Shown in pieces: positions 1 to 5,900 of a stretch of 11,331 nt of DNA (its first letter is position 1; the number at the start of each line of letters is the position of its first letter). The position numbers and the translations under genes are program-made. The DNA comes from Rhodospirillaceae bacterium (GTDB taxonomy: Bacteria; Pseudomonadota; Alphaproteobacteria; JABSOH01): positions 1-11,331 of the forward strand of contig JAHDDM010000021.1 of NCBI GenBank assembly GCA_020629355.1, written 5' to 3'. The notes under the pieces were generated by a model. That model saw only the letters and a program-made list of their open reading frames with translations, did no database searches and was not told the origin of the DNA.

Positions 1-284
1 AACAGCAAGCTTGCCGAAGATGCACCATCGACATCAAAATCGGCAATGATGGTGACCCCTTCATCGGCGATAATGGCGTCTGCCAGTCGCTCTGCTGCTT
101 TGGTGATATTCGGAATCAGGACAGGGTCTGGCATCAATGCCTTGAGTGTGGGATGCAGGAAGGTTTCGGGACTGGTGACTCCGCGCTGTTGCAAAAGATG
201 TTCGGCAAAATCTTGAACCGAAATTTCTTGTGCACCGTCTGTAAATTGCCAAACACGTCCAGCGATAGAAAGTTGTTTAGCCAC
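1..284 (-). CDS. recJ: Single-stranded-DNA-specific exonuclease RecJ, N-terminal part (truncated by window edge)
   Basis: RecJ degrades single-stranded DNA 5' to 3' in recombination and mismatch repair in the cytoplasm. Only the first 94 codons lie in the window. They translate to a frame without stops that reaches motif I of the DHH phosphoesterase family, seen as IIADFDVDGASSASLL at residues 79-94; Asp82, Asp84 and Asp86 fit the metal-binding DxDxDG pattern. The preceding residues (ETFLHPTLKALMPDP, about 40-54) match the usual RecJ lead-in. The start is a GTG at 284, with GAGGA seven bases upstream; no ATG in this frame fits as well. The start overlaps the glpX stop by 8 bases, which points to translational coupling, and recJ following hom and glpX is a familiar alphaproteobacterial order. 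The nuclease core and C-terminal domains lie outside the window, so integrity cannot be judged. Confidence 0.88.
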   Translation of the reverse strand, partial: MAKQLSIAGRVWQFTDGAQEISVQDFAEHLLQQRGVTSPETFLHPTLKALMPDPVLIPNITKAAERLADAIIADEGVTIIADFDVDGASSASLL

Positions 285-1206
285 GGTCTTCCTCGATCAA
301 CAGGCGGCGGTTTGATGCGGAATCCAGCAAAAGCGTTTCGGTGATAAAGCCAGAATCGCCAGGCTGGACTCCTGATACTAACGAGCCATCGGTGACGCCA
401 GTGGCGGCAAAGACCACATCGGACATGGCGAGGTCATGTATGTCATATTTTCGGTTCAGGTCACGCACGCCCCATTTAGCCGCCCGTTCGCGTTCGGTAT
501 CATTGCGGAATAGCAGACGGCCTTGGAAAACTCCGCCAAGGCATTTATAGGCCGCCGCGCTCAGAACCCCTTCTGGTGCGCCGCCGCTACCCAGATACAG
601 ATCAATACCCGCCCCTGTTGCGACTTGAATTGCCGCGGCAATATCACCATCATCAATCAGCACCAATTTTGCACCAATGCGGCGAATTTCCTGTATCTGT
701 GTCTGGTGCCGTTCACGTTTCAACATGCAGACCTGCACTTCTGAGATAGGCTTGTCGAGGGCTTCTGCAAGGCGATTGATGTTTTCAGAGACACTGAAAT
801 CCAAATCAACCACGCCTTCGAGTCCAGTGGCGGCGGCGATTTTCTCCATATAGACATCGGGTGCGTGCAATAATCCGCCACGTTCCGCCAAAGCGATTAC
901 TGCCATTGCGCCAGACCGCGCTTCAGCACACAGCGTCGTGCCTTCAAGCGGGTCAAGGGCAATGTCCACCGCAAAGTCACCATTGCCGACTTCTTCGCCG
1001 ATATACAGCATTGGGGCTTCATCCCGCTCGCCTTCGCCTATCACCACCTTGCCCGCGATATTGGCGACATTGAGAGTAGTGCGCATGGCATCTACGGCGG
1101 CTGCATCGGCGGCTTTCTCTTGTCCACGTCCAACCCAATCAAAGCTGGCGACTGCTGCCGCGCGGCTGGCTTCGCCAGCTATCCAAAGCGTATCGCTGAT
1201 CTTCAT
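277..1206 (-). CDS. glpX: Class II fructose-1,6-bisphosphatase (GlpX)
   Basis: GlpX hydrolyses fructose 1,6-bisphosphate to fructose 6-phosphate in gluconeogenesis, using divalent metal in the cytoplasm; in autotrophs the same family also acts on sedoheptulose bisphosphate. The 309-residue protein is slightly shorter than the usual 320-335. Visible motifs are GEGERDEAPML (residues 57-67), DPLEGTT (85-91), with Asp85 and Glu88 matching the metal ligands known from E. coli GlpX, Asp34 near the N-terminal metal ligand, and GGAPEGVLSAAA further on, whose Glu is the family's catalytic-site glutamate. The ATG at 1206 is preferred over an in-frame start nine codons upstream, because AAGGA lies eight bases before it and it shares one base with the hom stop (TAATG). 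It overlaps the recJ GTG by 8 bases at its end. Identity is clear; which bisphosphate it prefers in vivo is not visible from sequence. Confidence 0.96.
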   Translation of the reverse strand: MKISDTLWIAGEASRAAAVASFDWVGRGQEKAADAAAVDAMRTTLNVANIAGKVVIGEGERDEAPMLYIGEEVGNGDFAVDIALDPLEGTTLCAEARSGAMAVIALAERGGLLHAPDVYMEKIAAATGLEGVVDLDFSVSENINRLAEALDKPISEVQVCMLKRERHQTQIQEIRRIGAKLVLIDDGDIAAAIQVATGAGIDLYLGSGGAPEGVLSAAAYKCLGGVFQGRLLFRNDTERERAAKWGVRDLNRKYDIHDLAMSDVVFAATGVTDGSLVSGVQPGDSGFITETLLLDSASNRRLLIEEDRG

Positions 1207-2414
1207 TATTCTTGTCCTTCTGTTCTGATCCAATAGTCATGTTGAGTGCTTTCCAGTATGCGGCACAGTTCGGATTCGCGAATATTCTGTACCAAAAGCA
1301 TCCCCGATAGTGATTGTGTTTGATATTCCTGCCAAATGGGATTGCTTTCTGCTCCGATCACCAGATAGTCACCGATACGCTGTTGTATTGGAATGACTGT
1401 CAAAGGTTCAGCAGTTAATCCACCAGCAATAACACCACGCCCTGCCGCACTATCCAGCACATCGGCCATCACCGCCGAGGCCGTTGCCATGCCCCCCGCA
1501 CCAACACCTTGCAGCATTCCTGCACCTGCTGCATCACCGTGATAGGCCACGGCATTTGTTACGCCATCAATCCGCGCAAGGGGATGATGTTCTGGTACGG
1601 CAGCAGGATAGACCCAAACCGCCCAACCCTCAGAGCCTTGCGGACGGCATTGTCCCAAAAGCTTCAGGGCATAACCCCGTGTCGCCAAATGTGCCGAAAC
1701 ACCTTCGGGCAGATTGTTGATCCCTTCGATATGCACCTCAGAGAAATCCGCCATGCCGCCAGCCATGAGCCCTGCCATTAACGCAGTCTTGTGGGCGGCA
1801 TCCCCGCCGCCAATATCGAGTGTGGGATCAGCCTCAGCGTAGCCTTTTTCTGTGGCGTCTTTCAAAGCGATATCGAAATCCAATCCTGCCGCCATTTGCG
1901 CTGCGATATAGTTACACGTGCCATTGAAAATCCCCTGTACGGAATCAACATGGTTGGCACTCATGGCCTCGCGCAAGGTCTTTACTATGGGGATTGCAGT
2001 GCAGACGGCGGCTTCAAAGCCCATATTGGCACCCGTCTTTTGTGCCAATGCCACCAGTTCGCGGCCATTTTCTGCCAGTAAAGCCTTGTTGGCACTGACC
2101 CAATGTTTCCCCGCCGCCAAAGTCGCCTGTGCCAGACTGCCAGCAGGTTCAAGGCCGCCTGCAACCTCGATAATCATGTCCACTTCAGATACCATGGCGC
2201 AAGGGTCATCAAACCATTGATAGGCTGAAATATCTACACTACGTGCACGATTTTTGCTTCGTGCGCTCACGGCAACCACTTCGAGTACGCAACCTGTGCG
2301 TTTAGCGTATAAATCCGCATTGTTTTGCAATAGCCTGATCACGGCTTGTCCCACCGTACCTAAGCCCATCACGCCAATGCGTAGTCTATTCGTCAAGAGA
2401 CCATTTCGGGTCAT
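1206..2414 (-). CDS. hom: Homoserine dehydrogenase, with a short atypical C-terminal domain
   Basis: Hom reduces aspartate semialdehyde to homoserine with NAD(P)H, the branch step to threonine and methionine. The 402-residue protein shows the Rossmann loop GVMGLGTVG (14-22), SANKALLAENG (107-117), the substrate and dimer region FEAAVCTAIPIV and GIFNGTCNYI (133-170), and DPTLDIGGGDAAHK (196-209), in which Asp205 and Lys209 match the catalytic Asp/Lys pair of the family. GAGGMATASAVMADV (306-319) closes the catalytic part. About 65 residues follow. In most bacterial Hom proteins an ACT regulatory domain stands here, but this tail is short and lacks the usual DxPGVL-type loop. The ATG at 2414 is chosen because AGAGGA sits seven bases upstream; an in-frame TTG at 2450 has no comparable site. 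The gene overlaps the preceding lipoprotein gene by 29 bases and shares one base with glpX. Confidence 0.95.
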   Translation of the reverse strand: MTRNGLLTNRLRIGVMGLGTVGQAVIRLLQNNADLYAKRTGCVLEVVAVSARSKNRARSVDISAYQWFDDPCAMVSEVDMIIEVAGGLEPAGSLAQATLAAGKHWVSANKALLAENGRELVALAQKTGANMGFEAAVCTAIPIVKTLREAMSANHVDSVQGIFNGTCNYIAAQMAAGLDFDIALKDATEKGYAEADPTLDIGGGDAAHKTALMAGLMAGGMADFSEVHIEGINNLPEGVSAHLATRGYALKLLGQCRPQGSEGWAVWVYPAAVPEHHPLARIDGVTNAVAYHGDAAGAGMLQGVGAGGMATASAVMADVLDSAAGRGVIAGGLTAEPLTVIPIQQRIGDYLVIGAESNPIWQEYQTQSLSGMLLVQNIRESELCRILESTQHDYWIRTEGQE

Positions 2415-2697
2415 TATATATCCTCTGTTCGGGTGGGTTGGATTGCTCAAGAGCGTCTTTTTTCGATTCTAATTCTTGTCGTAAGTTCGTAATCTCTGGA
2501 TCAGCTGTACTGAATTTCTGTAGGCGTGCATCGGGCTTTTGGGGAACGGAATTGATATTCGGATAGGCAGAGTCCTCGTTATGCTTCAAAAACAACGCCG
2601 AAGGCACAAAGTCTGTGATCCGCCCATCGGTGGCACAGCTTACGAGCATTCCAGTCACCAGAAGACTGCCTAATATGCGGATTGATGGTTTTTTCAT
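2386..2697 (-). CDS. Small predicted lipoprotein of unknown function
   Basis: A 103-residue protein I do not recognise by family. It begins with two lysines and an Arg, a hydrophobic stretch, and a lipobox LVSC with the acceptor Cys at residue 21, so it should be exported, lipidated and cleaved by signal peptidase II. The residue after Cys is Ala rather than Asp, which by the enterobacterial rule suggests outer-membrane sorting. The mature part is polar, with a YPNINSVP segment common in small alphaproteobacterial lipoproteins, then a charged, probably helical region around LRQELESKKDALEQ. The ATG at 2697 is used because the in-frame start at 2727 would lie inside the preceding gene and bury the signal peptide. 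Only one base separates it from the DUF2155 stop, and it runs 29 bases into hom. Context suggests an envelope role with its upstream neighbours. Confidence 0.72.
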   Translation of the reverse strand: MKKPSIRILGSLLVTGMLVSCATDGRITDFVPSALFLKHNEDSAYPNINSVPQKPDARLQKFSTADPEITNLRQELESKKDALEQSNPPEQRIYNDPKWSLDE

Positions 2698-2698
2698 G

Positions 2699-3079
2699 TC
2701 AAAAGCAATCCACAACCCAGACATCATACACAGGATGCTCTAAAGCAGACAGTCCTGGTGATGAGGCAAACATCCAACCGTTGAACAGCGGCTTTGCGGT
2801 ACTGCTTTCATTAAGGCGTTCGCCAAGGGTGACAAAAGCGATGGATTCAGGCGTATATTCCATTGGGGTTTCCGCACAGCGTTGCAGTGCAAGTTCCAGG
2901 CTGCCGATCACAGTGCTCTCACCAACCTGTAGTTCGATATTCTCAACCCGTGCCGTGATTTTATCCAGTATCGCAAGCTTTGCTGTATCACGCTCCAAGT
3001 AGTCTTCGCGGTTGGCTTCGCGTGCATTGGCTTCAACGCTTAGAAGCAGAAAAGCAAGAAAGAACAATCGGAACATCAT
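2699..3079 (-). CDS. Secreted DUF2155 domain protein
   Basis: A 126-residue protein with a cleavable signal peptide (hydrophobic FFLAFLLL, likely cleavage after VEANA at residue 19), so it probably works in the periplasm. The mature region carries the marks of the DUF2155 family: a segment like ILDKITARVENIELQVG, one Cys in LQRCAETP, and the C-terminal block FNGWMFASSPGLSALEH followed by PVYDVWVVDC. The two Cys could form a disulfide; this is inference. The family is conserved in Alphaproteobacteria and I know of no established biochemical function. Two adjacent ATGs (3079 and 3076) are possible; the first makes an ATGA overlap with the MCE gene stop, while the GAGGA site immediately before it leaves only three bases to the second, so the start is uncertain by one codon. 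It sits between an MlaD-type gene and a lipoprotein gene, consistent with an envelope-lipid role. Confidence 0.86.
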   Translation of the reverse strand: MMFRLFFLAFLLLSVEANAREANREDYLERDTAKLAILDKITARVENIELQVGESTVIGSLELALQRCAETPMEYTPESIAFVTLGERLNESSTAKPLFNGWMFASSPGLSALEHPVYDVWVVDCF

Positions 3080-3522
3080 TCCTCTGTGAGCGCAAAAATT
3101 GCCTGTCCCAAAAGGTCTTCCAAAGACACGGGGTCTTTTGTCCTGGTAATCTCTGCACCTGCCACCAGTCGCTCTGTGGATGTGCCTGGAAGAATATTCA
3201 GGAAATTGCCGCCCAGCAGCCCTGCTGTTGCAACTTCCGCACGGCTGTCCACAGGCAGCTGTACGGTTGCATCCACCGCGATAGTCACCACAGCCTGCAA
3301 AGAGACCGTATCCAGATCAAGAGCCTTAATTTCGCCAATCTTGACCCCGCCAAGCCGTACTTCAGTCGCGGGTTTGAGACCTTGGACATTGTTAAAGCGT
3401 AAGCTTAATGCGTAGCTGTCGTTCGGTGCGGTCTCGCGTGCTGAATAGACATAGCCGGCAAAGCTCAATGCCACCAAAAGGACAATCGCGCCTAAAAGGG
3501 TTTCAAAAATTCCGCGTGTCAT
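3076..3522 (-). CDS. mlaD: MCE-domain protein, MlaD-like lipid-binding subunit
   Basis: MlaD proteins are anchored in the inner membrane and form hexameric rings that bind phospholipid for the MlaFEDB transporter. This 148-residue protein has one N-terminal membrane helix (about 6-27, ETLLGAIVLLVALSFAGYVY) and one MCE domain (about 38-113). Typical features are FNNVQGLKPATEVRLGG (43-59), VKIGEI (60-65), and the GLLGGNFLNILPG strand-turn (101-113), the region whose hydrophobic pore loop is important in E. coli MlaD. The C-terminal tail is short (DPVSLEDLLGQAIFAL). The length fits the alphaproteobacterial form. It overlaps the upstream MCE gene by ATGA and the downstream DUF2155 gene by ATGA, so all three are probably translated as a unit. 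No MlaE permease, MlaF ATPase or MlaB gene is in the window; partners would have to be encoded elsewhere. The symbol rests on family likeness only. Confidence 0.85.
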   Translation of the reverse strand: MTRGIFETLLGAIVLLVALSFAGYVYSARETAPNDSYALSLRFNNVQGLKPATEVRLGGVKIGEIKALDLDTVSLQAVVTIAVDATVQLPVDSRAEVATAGLLGGNFLNILPGTSTERLVAGAEITRTKDPVSLEDLLGQAIFALTEE

Positions 3523-3992
3523 TGTGGGGTGTTCTCCTCTATATTTTCTTCTGTGCTGGCCTCTGTCACAATTTGCTCAAACAGGGCAATGAAATCAACA
3601 CTGGATTGTGTAAAGGCTATTTGATCACCGTCTTCTAAAAGATCAAAGCCACCACCAGGCATCAAGGCCAAATGCGGCGTGCTGAAAAGACCCGTGGTCT
3701 GTATTCGTAAGTCGCTGTCATCAGGGACTTCAAGGCCATCATCCAGCAGCATGGTCACGCGAATTTTCAAGTCAGGTTGCAGCTGTAGCGATTCTACCCT
3801 GCCGACAGAAAAGCCTGAAAGCATGACTTTGCTGTCCACTTTAAGATCGCCAATATTATCGAAATCGCCACTGAGCCGCCAGCCTTGAGTGCCATTCGGA
3901 GACTGATACAGCGTTGTGATACCAAACAGAAACAGCGCGATAGCTGCCAGACCCCAAAGGCCATTATGTTTTAAGAGCGATTCCATGCTCAT
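3519..3992 (-). CDS. Second MCE-domain protein, divergent MlaD paralogue
   Basis: The first gene of the minus-strand run encodes 157 residues with an N-terminal membrane helix (about 12-28, LWGLAAIALFLFGITTL) and one MCE domain (about 38-115): FDNIGDLKVDSKVMLSG (44-60), FSVGRVESLQL (61-71) and the strand-turn GLFSTPHLALMPGG (101-114). This has the same order of parts as the next gene but a different pore-loop sequence (GLFSTPHLAL against GLLGGNFLNI) and a longer acidic tail (EASTEENIEENTPQ). It is probably an inner-membrane, periplasm-facing lipid-binding protein. Two starts are possible, ATG at 3992 or at 3986. The strong GAGGAGGGAG motif lies about 18 bases upstream of 3992, unusually far, so the leader may fold or the start may be weak. 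The ATGA overlap with the following mlaD-like gene suggests they act together, perhaps as a mixed ring. Confidence 0.82.
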   Translation of the reverse strand: MSMESLLKHNGLWGLAAIALFLFGITTLYQSPNGTQGWRLSGDFDNIGDLKVDSKVMLSGFSVGRVESLQLQPDLKIRVTMLLDDGLEVPDDSDLRIQTTGLFSTPHLALMPGGGFDLLEDGDQIAFTQSSVDFIALFEQIVTEASTEENIEENTPQ

Positions 3993-4035
3993 GATGTAAC
4001 GGATTTATGCTCCCTCCTCAAGAGCAATTCCTGTT

Positions 4036-4077
4036 GGCCTTACGGCCTTGGCTCCGCGGGGGCAGCGCATGCGCGCT
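4036..4077. repeat. GC-rich hairpin patch in the divergent intergenic region
   Basis: GGCC-TTAC-GGCC at 4036-4047 is a 4-bp hairpin; read on the minus strand its loop is GTAA, a GNRA tetraloop. It is followed by CCGCGG (4054-4059) and by AGCGC-ATGC-GCGCT (4064-4077), which contains the 10-base palindrome GCGCATGCGC. The patch is much richer in GC than the bases on either side. It lies 44-85 bases upstream of the first MCE gene and would be in that operon's leader if transcription starts further out. The core GCCGTAAGGC recurs in the intergenic patch at 9288-9297. No T-run follows, so it is not a normal terminator. Confidence 0.55.
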
Positions 4078-4079
4078 CC

Positions 4080-4122
4080 TATAGCCAGTCCCATATGATC
4101 AATTTATGTGAGGCTGGCTATA
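4080..4122. repeat. 9-bp inverted repeat between the divergent operons
   Basis: TATAGCCAG at 4080-4088 and CTGGCTATA at 4114-4122 are exact reverse complements separated by 25 AT-rich bases. The position, between two divergently read gene runs, suits an operator with spaced half-sites or an RNA structure in the leader of the MCE operon. No T-tract follows either arm. I do not recognise the motif as that of a known regulator. Confidence 0.5.
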
Positions 4123-4173
4123 TATTGAAGCATAAAGTTATTATCTGCATGTATTGTTTAGAAAATTCGCAAT

Positions 4174-4202
4174 TTGCAATGTAATATGCGAAGAGCTATT
4201 CT
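4174..4202 (+). promoter_or_regulatory. Candidate sigma70-type promoter for ispDF
   Basis: TTGCAA (4174-4179, four of six to TTGACA) and TATTCT (4197-4202, four of six to TATAAT) are spaced by exactly 17 bases. Transcription would begin near 4209 and give a leader of about 20 bases holding the GAGGAAGG ribosome site before the GTG at 4229. This arrangement would exclude the upstream TTG at 4154 as a start. Promoter prediction by eye is weak evidence. Confidence 0.4.
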
Positions 4203-4228
4203 CTATTGAGAATCTGAGAGGAAGGGTT

Positions 4229-5401
4229 GTGGGTCAAGAGGTGCGAAAAAAAGATAAGGGCAGTGGTGCTGTTTTTGTGGTGGTGGTGGCTGCTGGTCAG
4301 GGTATGAGATTGGGAATGGGTATTCCCAAAGCCTATTGTCTCTTGGGCGGCAAGACCATACTTGAGCAGACATTAGACGCTTTGTGTGCCTGTGATCTGA
4401 TCATGCCAGAGCGCATTCAGGTGGTGATTGACGCGGGACATCAAGCTTTATTCGATAATTTGCGGTATCTGCCAGAGGGCTTGCGGCCGTTCTGTATTGG
4501 CGGTGATACGCGCGCGGTCTCGGTCCAGAGCGGTCTGCAAGCGTTAAACCTATCCGATGATGATTGTGTCCTGATCCACGACGCCGCGCGGCCTTTTGTG
4601 CCACAAGATTTAATCGTGCGTTTGGTTGATGCTCTTGCTGAGCATCCTGCCGTAATCCCAACCTTGCCTCTGCCGGATGCTCTGAAGTACCGTGAGACTC
4701 TGGCGGATGCCAACCGCGAGGGCTATTGCTTGGCACAGACCCCGCAAGGCTTTCGCTATCATGCTTTGCGTGCAATGTCCGATAATACCGCCCATGACGA
4801 AGCCGCGCTTTGTTCTGCTGCTGGTATTCCTTTGTATCGTATTGCAGGCAGTGTCGAAAATTTCAAAATCACTTACCCTGATGATCTTATCCGCGCTGAA
4901 AAGAACCTCAGCGAGACGATATATAGTGCTGGATTCGATTTGCATCGCATGGATATCAAAAGCGCACCACAAGATATTGCGGTGGGGGGAATACTCATTC
5001 CGCACCGCTTTGGCTTGATTGGGCATAGTGATGGTGATGTTGTCCTGCATGCTCTGGTTGATGCTTTCCTAGGCGGGATTGCGGCGGGGGATATAGGCCA
5101 GCATTTCCCACCAAGTGACCCGCAATGGAAAGACTGTAATTCGCAAAATTTTCTGGAATATGCCCGCAACAGACTACAGCAGGCGCGGGTTGTCATACGG
5201 CATATTGATATTACCATCATTGCGGATGCGCCAAAAATTGGCCCGTATCGTCAGGCCATGCAAGAAAGGCTTTGTGTTTTGTTGGGTCTTGCGCCAAAAC
5301 AGATAGCAATTAAAGCCACCACTAGCGAAGGCTTGGGTTTTATCGATGCCCGCGAAGCCATTGCATCACAGGTCACGGTAACTCTTAGGCGATGTGTATG
5401 A
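4229..5401 (+). CDS. ispDF: Bifunctional MEP cytidylyltransferase / MECDP synthase (IspDF)
   Basis: The fusion carries out two steps of the non-mevalonate isoprenoid route: CTP-dependent activation of methylerythritol phosphate (IspD) and cyclisation to MEcPP (IspF). The IspD half (about 14-230) shows AAGQGMRLGMGIPKAY (21-36) with Arg27 and Lys34 matching the nucleotide-binding pair, HDAARPFVP (117-125), AQTPQGF (169-175) and a SVENFKITYPDDL segment (208-220). The IspF half (about 231-390) shows zinc ligands Asp237 and His239 in GFDLHR, His274 in GHSDGDVVLHA, GDIGQHFPPSD (287-297) and KATTSEGLGF (362-371). Oddly, the loop after this reads IDAREAIA where the family normally has a TGRxEGIA-like sequence. 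GTG at 4229 is chosen for its GAGGAAGG site and the promoter position; a TTG at 4154 would add 25 residues with no family likeness. It ends in an ATGA overlap with pgpA. Confidence 0.93.
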   Translation: MGQEVRKKDKGSGAVFVVVVAAGQGMRLGMGIPKAYCLLGGKTILEQTLDALCACDLIMPERIQVVIDAGHQALFDNLRYLPEGLRPFCIGGDTRAVSVQSGLQALNLSDDDCVLIHDAARPFVPQDLIVRLVDALAEHPAVIPTLPLPDALKYRETLADANREGYCLAQTPQGFRYHALRAMSDNTAHDEAALCSAAGIPLYRIAGSVENFKITYPDDLIRAEKNLSETIYSAGFDLHRMDIKSAPQDIAVGGILIPHRFGLIGHSDGDVVLHALVDAFLGGIAAGDIGQHFPPSDPQWKDCNSQNFLEYARNRLQQARVVIRHIDITIIADAPKIGPYRQAMQERLCVLLGLAPKQIAIKATTSEGLGFIDAREAIASQVTVTLRRCV

Positions 5402-5886
5402 ATCAAACAGAACGACATTGGTACGACCTGCCTGTGACCATGATAGCAGAATGGTTCGGGGTCGGGCGTATTGCGCCCTCTGGTACGATGGGTACGATTG
5501 CGGCCATGCCGATATTGTGGGGTATTGTGTTCTTTTTCGGCACTCAGGCATTGTATCTGTTTACCGTTGCAATCATTGTTGTTGGTTCGTTGAGTATTTT
5601 TCTGTATCAACGCACACGCCAAAGCCACGATGCCAAAGAAATTGTCGTTGATGAAGTGGCAGGGATAAGCTTAACTCTGTGCTTTTTGCCCCATGATCCA
5701 GTATCGTTGGGGATAGGATTCGTACTGTTCCGCCTGTTTGATATTACGAAGCCTTCTCCGATCAACATCGTTGACAGGCGCATGAACAACTGCTTCGGAG
5801 TCATGCTCGATGATCTGTTGGCAGGTGTCTATGCGGGTCTATTCGGCCTAGGGATACTGGCTTGGTTAGACACAGGGCCTATGTAA
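5398..5886 (+). CDS. pgpA: Phosphatidylglycerophosphatase A (PgpA)
   Basis: PgpA is an inner-membrane enzyme that removes phosphate from phosphatidylglycerol phosphate to make phosphatidylglycerol. The 162-residue protein has the family blocks in order: FGVGRIAPSGTMGTIAAMP (near residues 17-35), KEIVVDEVAGI (about 80-90), FRLFDITKPSPINIVDRR (about 109-126) and the acidic GVMLDDLLAGVYAG (about 133-146). Hydrophobic segments lie between these blocks and at the C-terminus. The length is close to the usual 155-175. The ATG at 5398 gives the ATGA overlap with ispDF and has AGG nine bases upstream; another ATG at 5392 is possible and adds two residues. Coupling to ispDF suggests co-transcription. 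Sequence does not show whether another PGP phosphatase exists in the genome. Confidence 0.93.
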   Translation: MNQTERHWYDLPVTMIAEWFGVGRIAPSGTMGTIAAMPILWGIVFFFGTQALYLFTVAIIVVGSLSIFLYQRTRQSHDAKEIVVDEVAGISLTLCFLPHDPVSLGIGFVLFRLFDITKPSPINIVDRRMNNCFGVMLDDLLAGVYAGLFGLGILAWLDTGPM

Positions 5887-5900
5887 ATAGAGGTGTCCAA

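Noticed and set aside
2415..2450. Upstream TTG extension of hom by 12 residues
   Set aside because: The ATG at 2414 has a good AGAGGA site, while the TTG has none and would deepen the overlap with the lipoprotein gene.
4401..5220. Several minus-strand open frames of 90-146 codons inside ispDF
   Set aside because: They lie opposite a well-supported gene and have low-complexity, Arg/Ser/Pro-rich translations typical of antisense shadows.
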